64,000 nt of DNA from Adiantum capillus-veneris. Lineage: Eukaryota; Streptophyta; Polypodiopsida; Polypodiales; Pteridaceae. The stretch's first letter is position 1. The number at the start of each line of letters is the position of its first letter. The stretch covers positions 106,341,587 through 106,405,586 of the forward strand of contig CM043966.1 in the NCBI GenBank assembly GCA_014529385.2, given 5' to 3'. The notes beneath the pieces are model-generated. The model saw only the letters and a program-made list of their open reading frames with translations, was not told the origin of the DNA and did no database searches. A program made the translations under genes and the position numbers. Below, in pieces: positions 58,270 through 64,000 of this stretch.

Positions 58270-59571
58270 CACTAGGTTGGTAATGGGACACTTTTATGTC
58301 CTATTAAGTGACCATTTTCATTGAATTATGTCAAGAGTTTCAAAATGGATTTTGAGTTGTCTCATGAGCTGAAAAAAACTCGACATTTTTTTGGAATATC
58401 AATTCCATCTCTTAACCTTGTCTTTGCACAACATTTCACAACCTAAACTGTATGAAAAAACGGGTCATGTTTTTGGCTTTTTTCAACTTTTTGCAACTAT
58501 ACCACTCTAGAATCCATGTTTGTGAGGTCTATAATGCTAGAGAACTATCTTTAGTAGTCCTCAACATGTCCTGATGCTTCTAGGGAGAAATAAATGTTAA
58601 AGTTGTAAGTTATGACCAAATTACAAAAATTGTCAAATCCTGTTTTTTAGCCAATTTTAGCTTTTCTATGATTTTTTTGGTGGCTTTCATGATATCCAAA
58701 TTTAGTTTTGATTTTATATGTCCCATATTGTAACATAAAGCTAATATTCCTTGAGTTTTTGGGCACCTAATACCCTATTTTGCATAGTACACAACGATGG
58801 TTGATTTTTTCTATTATAGAAGAAACGAAACATTCTAGTATATCAAGTATAGCTTTTTTAATATTGCTAGTTTCTTGTGATAACTCCATGCATTTTGTAG
58901 GTAGTAACCATATCTAGTCATAAGGATCAAATTTGGCTAGATATTCAATAGTTTCTATAGGATTCTACAACTCATAATGTTGAACCCATTTTTTTCATGT
59001 TTGCTGTATTTAGCACTTCATCTTTGTCCCCAAGATTCCCCTTGGTAAGAGATGTATTATTCTTTTTACATGCTCCATGGCTCCTTATGAACCTAAAGGA
59101 CAATAGGGAACTAAGAAAACATGCATATATTATTTGTATTCAACGTGGCTATACAAACTTTGATGATAGGTTTGCAGAATGGTAAAAATTCAACTTTTTT
59201 GTACCTATTTATTTTGGCAAAACAAAAAATAGTGAGTTAGAAGCAATCATATGTACTGATCACCAACCCATTGAATTTAACTAGGGAATTTATCTCAAGT
59301 CCTACAAAAATCCCTAATCTTATTTTTATACAAAAAAATGAATGAAATGACTGTTTTGATGAAAATGTAGTGGTCCATCAACTTTGGAGGCTTGGTGTGA
59401 CCAAAAGATGAGAAATTTTACAAGTCTCTTATTTTTTCCATGTGTAGTAGGCCTTGAACTATAACCTCATGAAAGGATTTTACAAAATGAGTGGATCTAC
59501 TATGGTTTTGGAGGTTTTTTTCAAAACCCTGAAAGGACACTTTTATGTCTTGTTAGGTTACCAACCTAGTG
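58270..59571. mobile_element. Non-autonomous TIR element, copy 2
   Basis: Ends are CACTAGGTTGGTAA and TTACCAACCTAGTG, flanked by TTAA on both sides (58266-58269, 59572-59575). The interior matches 6990-8325 along its whole length, including ACACTTTTATGTCC subterminal motifs. No transposase is encoded; the short frames inside differ between copies. Confidence 0.85.
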
Positions 59572-59969
59572 TTAATATATAAAAGGCCATGAAAAGGGAT
59601 CTTGGAGATTTTTTGTGGATTGACACGACATTTATTCAAAACCTTGAAAAAAGGACACCGAAGTGTTCAATTTTGAAACCAAAATTGTGTAAGAATTGGT
59701 TTGTCCTTCATACATACACACTAAAATAGTGAAAATTGTAGTTAGTTTAAAGTCTCTAATGATGCAAGTAAAATAAAATCTGTCCACCAACAATTTAAAA
59801 TTTCCAAGTGATGGATCTGACAATTCCATTGTTATGAGATGTATTAAAGTGGTACCCAATTTGTATGACCTAGAGTAGGTGCAATTAGAATACAAGGTGG
59901 TGTCTCATGTGCTATTTTAGAATACAAGATATGGAACCTTTTCACCTCTCTCTATAGCTATGTTAGTGT

Positions 59970-60876
59970 CTATAATAACCAACAGTGGATCTTTGATATC
60001 CATTTCTTAACTAAAGTTAAAATATTCTTTGTTGTTATTTTAAGCAAAAATTTACAGACAACTTCTATAGTTTTTGTCCTCAATGCACGCCCTTCCACTT
60101 GGTTTCTCAAGTCTTCTCGTGCAAGTACCAAGTATCTCATTTGCCAAAGTCCTAAAGGCATTGTGACTAGATCAACAACCCATTTATAGTGCATGGCTAA
60201 TGGGTATGTAGGATGCAATCCATCACGATGACGTACATTGGAATACATTTGACATGTGACACAAGACTCCACAAAATCCGCTACATCATTATACATGCCT
60301 TTCTACCAATATCTCTCTTTCAATTTGAAAAAAAGCAACCCATACACCTCGATGTCCAGCATATAGGCTTTCATGAAGCTCTTTGATAACTTTGAGCTAA
60401 GTAGGCTTATCACATACTACTCGTAATGGAGTCCCATCTCTTCTTTTAGGATGTTTCCATAAGTAGCCATCCCTCAAGAAGAATCCATATGATTTCTTTC
60501 TGATCCTTTTGAATTATGACTCACTCCAATCATCTTTCTTTTGTAAAGTACTCAGGTAGCGACCTATGAGCAACCATTCATCCTCATAGAACTCCTCTGA
60601 AAAGGATTCAAGTGAAGATACAATGCATATATCATCACACTTTGCATGAGAAATTGTGTAGAATTTTGTGCCCACATCTTCTTCCTCATGAATCATATCA
60701 TCCTCATCTTCATACCTTGCCCTTGAAAGCATATTTTCCATTGCATTATCTTTTCCTGCAATGTGATTCAATTCTGGGTTCGAGGAATTTATATAAGCAA
60801 TCCACCTAAGCATAGCAATATCAGGAGTAGAGTAGCTTGCAATCATCCCTAAGTGGTAAGCAATCAGTCTCCACAA
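59970..60876 (-). pseudogene. Gypsy E RNase H tail and integrase zinc domain
   Basis: Frame 60514-60876 continues RNase H (IDPY-like region replaced by LRWIAYINSSNPELNHIAGKDNAMENML, the usual end of the domain). Frame 59970-60296 has VADFVESCVTCQMYSNVRHR, the C-x2-C half of the integrase zinc finger, and the start of the integrase core (WVVDLVTMPLG), where the first catalytic D is visible. It breaks off soon after. Stops lie between 60296 and 60514. Confidence 0.65.
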
Positions 60877-62197
60877 CTACATATGCTCCAATGAAGTACT
60901 CTTTGTCACACTTTAATGCTATAACCACTCCCCATAACTCCCTTTTTACCTGTGGATATGATCTTTGGCGAGAGCTTAGAACCTTGGCCCCAAACCTCAC
61001 CACATACCTGTGTTTTTCTTCATCGTCTTGTCCTACTGTCCATCCAATTCCTGTTGGACTAGTGTCCACTATCACAATCACCGGTCTTCCACACTCATAT
61101 TCAATCTTCCTCAAAGTTGGTGAAGACAACAACAATTGCTTTAACTTCCTCATAGCTTTTACATGTACATCATTCCATTGAAACCTTTGATTCTTCCTTA
61201 GCAATTTATAAAGAGGATCTGCAACATGTGCATAATGTGGAATCCATATGAGATAGAAGACACATGCACCTAGAAACCTTCTTACCTCCGTGATATTTAC
61301 GCATACTTCCTTCATCCTCTGTATTGCATCCACTGTAGTTGGACAAGGTCGGTGGCCATGGGGATTACAAAGATGTCCCACTATCAATATTTCTTCAACC
61401 CCAAACACTGACTTTTGCCCAGATAATGTAAGATTCACTTCTTCCAGCCTTGTTAAAATTCTATAACAATCATTGATGTGGTTTGCTACATATTTACGGC
61501 ACCCCCTCGAATCCAAAGCCTCATCTTTTTTAGCTAAGTCACATCCTTTGATTGGAATGTCATCAAGAAAAGGCATTGTAATTTGAGGTATGAATTCACG
61601 AAGGAATTTGTTCATACCGTTCATCATGTGCGCAACCGAGTTGGTTGCTCCCTGCGGTAAGGTGCACATCCTTACCAAACCCAAGGGTGTTCTCATGGTA
61701 GTCAAGTCCTTGCTTTCCATTGCTAGTTGGAATTGATCATACCCTAAGTACAGATCCCCCATAGAATATATTTCCCTTCTTGCAAATGCTTCCGCAAACT
61801 CATCTACAATTGGCATTGTACCCGTATTCCTAATTGTGACTTTGTCGACAGGCTGCATGTCTTGGATGAAGCGTAGAGCTCCATTTTTCTTTGGTACTGT
61901 GAACCATCTGCTTGAGTAGGGGTCACATGAAGGTTCCAAAATCCCCATCTTTATCTGTTCATTAAGTAAATCTATAAGCTTTGGCAAGAGTGCTTTTGGC
62001 ACTAAAATTGGTCGTAGATCCCAAGGCACATGAGATACAGTGAATATTACCATTGGTTCGACTATAGATGGATCCACACACCCTATCTCATGCGGCTCAA
62101 ATGCAAAATATTTTCCATGTTTGGAGAGTGTCTGTTCAAAGAATTTTCTTTCAATCTCTGTCAAGGAGTCTTTTCCTCCAACTTTTAACATCTTCAA
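60821..62197 (-). CDS. Gypsy E reverse transcriptase-RNase H, 458 residues, fungal-like lineage
   Basis: An uninterrupted frame holds RT and most of RNase H. RT blocks in order: WFTVPKKNGALRFIQDMQPV, SMGDLYLGYDQFQLAM (first catalytic D), TTMRTPLGLVRMCTLPQGAT, and TMPFLDDIPIKG (L-D-D catalytic pair). RNase H has IVIVDTSPTGIGWTVG, KRELWGVVIAL and VVVETDCLPL, giving D, E, D. The combination (R)DLTTxxTPLGxxRxxxLPQGATNS with FLDDIPIKG is, from memory, characteristic of gypsy elements abundant in basidiomycetes and also seen in some plants. The order gag-protease-linker-RT is kept upstream. Confidence 0.85.
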   Translation of the reverse strand: MKMLKVGGKDSLTEIERKFFEQTLSKHGKYFAFEPHEIGCVDPSIVEPMVIFTVSHVPWDLRPILVPKALLPKLIDLLNEQIKMGILEPSCDPYSSRWFTVPKKNGALRFIQDMQPVDKVTIRNTGTMPIVDEFAEAFARREIYSMGDLYLGYDQFQLAMESKDLTTMRTPLGLVRMCTLPQGATNSVAHMMNGMNKFLREFIPQITMPFLDDIPIKGCDLAKKDEALDSRGCRKYVANHINDCYRILTRLEEVNLTLSGQKSVFGVEEILIVGHLCNPHGHRPCPTTVDAIQRMKEVCVNITEVRRFLGACVFYLIWIPHYAHVADPLYKLLRKNQRFQWNDVHVKAMRKLKQLLLSSPTLRKIEYECGRPVIVIVDTSPTGIGWTVGQDDEEKHRYVVRFGAKVLSSRQRSYPQVKRELWGVVIALKCDKEYFIGAYVVVETDCLPLRDDCKLLYS

Positions 62198-62212
62198 TGA
62201 CTCTTACATAAA

Positions 62213-62551
62213 CTAGTGTCCAATTCTTTTTGCATCTCGGAGACTAGGTTGCAAAGAAGCCTGATCCGTCGTTTCCTTGCAATCTATAGGCAAAGGCAAT
62301 GCCACTGGTTTCACCTTCTTTGCTATAGTTTTGTACTTCGTCTCCACTCGCACTTCTAGATCTTTTTGCACATTGAAGAACTCCTCATCTTTGAAAGACT
62401 CAATGATTCTATGCATGTCCATAGAAGCTACTTTTACCAGGTCATTTCCTTGTTGAAAACTAGAACTTGTTATAGCAATGAGATCACCCATAGTATCTAC
62501 AAAAGAAACCTCCTCAAAAACACTTAAAATGTACTCGTCCTCATCTAGCAA
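62213..62551 (-). CDS. Gypsy E linker between protease and RT
   Basis: A 112-residue frame ending in RVETKYKTIAKKVKPVALPL and PSLRDAKRIGH. No catalytic motif. The KKVKPVxxxLP block also occurs in the equivalent place of the related fungal elements. It is separated from RT by a short gap with a stop. Confidence 0.55.
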   Translation of the reverse strand: MLDEDEYILSVFEEVSFVDTMGDLIAITSSSFQQGNDLVKVASMDMHRIIESFKDEEFFNVQKDLEVRVETKYKTIAKKVKPVALPLPIDCKETTDQASLQPSLRDAKRIGH

Positions 62552-62867
62552 ATTATGGTTTTGTATTTTATTTGTACACTATTTACATATTGTTTTTGTC
62601 CTTTCTTTAAATCTCCAAGCGTTGTGAAAGATACGGATCCATCCTTTGCTACTAGGGCACCTTTAGAAAAATCTTAGTCTCCCTTCGGATCACGTGAGAA
62701 CCTTTTTCTTTCTATACAATTGCACTCCCGCTTTACAATGGTACTCGGCCAAAACCCCTCATCTCCCTTTGATCTTGAAACTCCTTGCTTGGTTTTGGTA
62801 GAGAATGGTCCCTTAAGCTGTCACAATTTCGCTCATGGTCAACACAAACTGTCAAGAATTGAACAGC

Positions 62868-63218
62868 TCATTTTACATCTTTGCTTTTGACCCAGGCATA
62901 GACAGATCTATCATCCAATACTTTTGTCTCCATTCTCACTGCAGCGATGTATGGTTGTCCAAGGATTAGAGGATAGCTTGACATCTCTTGAACAAAGAAA
63001 TTCTGCTCACCCTTCTCATACCCTATGGTTACATTAACATTTGGACAAGCACCATAGAGGTCCCTGGATGAGTTATTTGCAGCCCTAATCATCCATCCAT
63101 GGTCAGTATCAATTGGCCACTTTCCCTTCATATAGAGACTCTTGGACATGAGGTTAATCTCCGAACCATGGTCTATCAAGGCCACATAAGGCTCCTCAAG
63201 ATCTCCCACCTTAACCAA
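62868..63218 (-). CDS. Gypsy E protease, D-H-G in place of D-S-G
   Basis: The 116-residue frame has YVALIDHGSEINLMSKSLY (DHG at the DSG position, followed by SEIN as in fungal-type proteases), HGWMIRAANN, FFVQEMSSYPLILGQPYIA and RMETKVLDDRS. This order fits retropepsin of the fungal-like gypsy lineage, in which DSGSEIN is usual. One substitution changes S to H. Confidence 0.7.
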   Translation of the reverse strand: MVKVGDLEEPYVALIDHGSEINLMSKSLYMKGKWPIDTDHGWMIRAANNSSRDLYGACPNVNVTIGYEKGEQNFFVQEMSSYPLILGQPYIAAVRMETKVLDDRSVYAWVKSKDVK

Positions 63219-63413
63219 GGTTTTTGTTGTAGCCCTTGCCCAATGGTTTCTAGAATAGTGGCTCTTATGAGTGGCTTTATCTTCATCTTCATCTTAAAAT
63301 TTAACATGCCTATTTTTGCCGCCCGAAGATTAGTAGCAGCTTACAAAATTCTCATCTTCATCTGTTTGTTGTACTTGTATCACATGTGTCTTTGAAGCAC
63401 TATCTTCACCCTC

Positions 63414-63988
63414 TCATTGGATAGACTCCGTTAAAGCTTGTCGCTTCCTTATTATGATATCAATGATTTCCTCATGGAACTCTCTTTTTGCAATGCCAAG
63501 GACTTCTTCCAATGTAAACTCCAGCTTGCTATTTAAGATCCTTTCCTCTAAAACTTTCTTTAAATCTGTGGTAGCTTCAATATCTGATTGTAGCTTGTAT
63601 GATGGGCTTTTTCCCTTGCTCTTTTCTTTATCCTGCTTCTCTTTTGGTGCATCATCTCTCATTGGTACTTCTTATGATGGAGTCTCGCTTGCCATGGGCT
63701 CTTGAGAGGGACTCAGATCCTTTCTCCCTCCACCTCTAGTACATCCTCATTTTCTCTCTTGCGTTTTTCTTCAACAAGTGCCTTGTTTCCTCGACACTTT
63801 GCAATGTAGGCATGCACTGACAAGGCATCCATAGGTTCATTCCACCCAGTCTCAAGATGGATACAATCTCCTGATTCATGTAAGACTTCTTTAGTCGACT
63901 TTTGCTTCATAGCTAAATCCATCGCAGATGGCCAGACATCTTCACCATCCTCACTCACATCTTCAATAGATTTTGACCCTTTGAGCAT
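63414..63988 (-). pseudogene. Gypsy E gag/linker, C-terminal part
   Basis: Two frames (63713-63988 and 63414-63662) precede the protease. The second has a Lys/Glu-rich start and VLEERILNSKLEFTLEEVLG with REFHEEIIDIIIRKRQ, which resembles the helix-rich region before the protease in fungal-type gypsy polyproteins. A stop lies between them. The N-terminal gag is outside the window. Confidence 0.5.
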
Positions 63989-64000
63989 GACTTCACCAGA

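Overview
The window is nuclear DNA of a land plant. It contains Ty1/copia and Ty3/gypsy retrotransposons with plant-type primer sites, fragments of two plant host genes (a vacuolar sorting receptor and a TRM/LONGIFOLIA-like protein), spliced genes with GT-AG introns, and long TG, CA, GA and TA microsatellites. I cannot name the species. No complete ordinary host gene was recognised; nearly everything is mobile or decayed mobile DNA.

Layout. (1) 1-15163, minus strand: a large gypsy element (A) running off the left edge. It has its 5' LTR at 14251-15163, a primer site, a 2.7-kb leader carrying eight spaced copies of a 20-bp palindrome, a broken gag, and a protease with downstream ORFs. Its gag is split by a 5-kb solo LTR (4991-9989, 5-bp target duplication) that itself carries a 159-bp satellite, a 30-bp minisatellite and a 1.3-kb TIR element flanked by TTAA. 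(2) 15164-21290: copia LTR fragment, decayed TRM-like gene fragment, and a full-length copia element B (16247-21290, minus). (3) 21291-28630: mostly microsatellites, a GA-flanked foldback and one small orphan ORF. (4) 28630-38729: the most interesting part. On the minus strand is a 14-exon gene for a ParB-like domain fused to a beta-class DNA amino-methyltransferase-like domain. Divergent from it on the plus strand is a four-exon, apparently intact MULE-type DDE transposase with an AT-hook and a SWIM finger. The shared 2.6-kb intergenic region holds a 330-bp foldback palindrome and a duplicated 200-bp segment. A short repeat recurs on the left and in the middle, and once inverted on the right. 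I infer one DNA transposon carrying a captured prokaryote-type methyltransferase-like gene. (5) 39640-45350: a defective copia element C (40386-43793, plus, perfect target duplication) that has captured an EGF-like piece of a vacuolar sorting receptor, plus a relative's gag/protease remnant. (6) 45400-49300: gypsy integrase/chromodomain tail, a truncated TIR copy, a small duplication and a tRNA-type SINE candidate. (7) 49323-56835, minus: a Tat-like gypsy element D with both LTRs. (8) 56836-64000: a second TIR element and the pol of a gypsy element E whose protease and RT look like the lineage abundant in fungi.

Many retroelement stops and lost cysteines are C-to-T or G-to-A changes, as expected from deamination of methylated, silenced DNA. 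The transposase at 35226-38729 looks better preserved than the retroelements around it.
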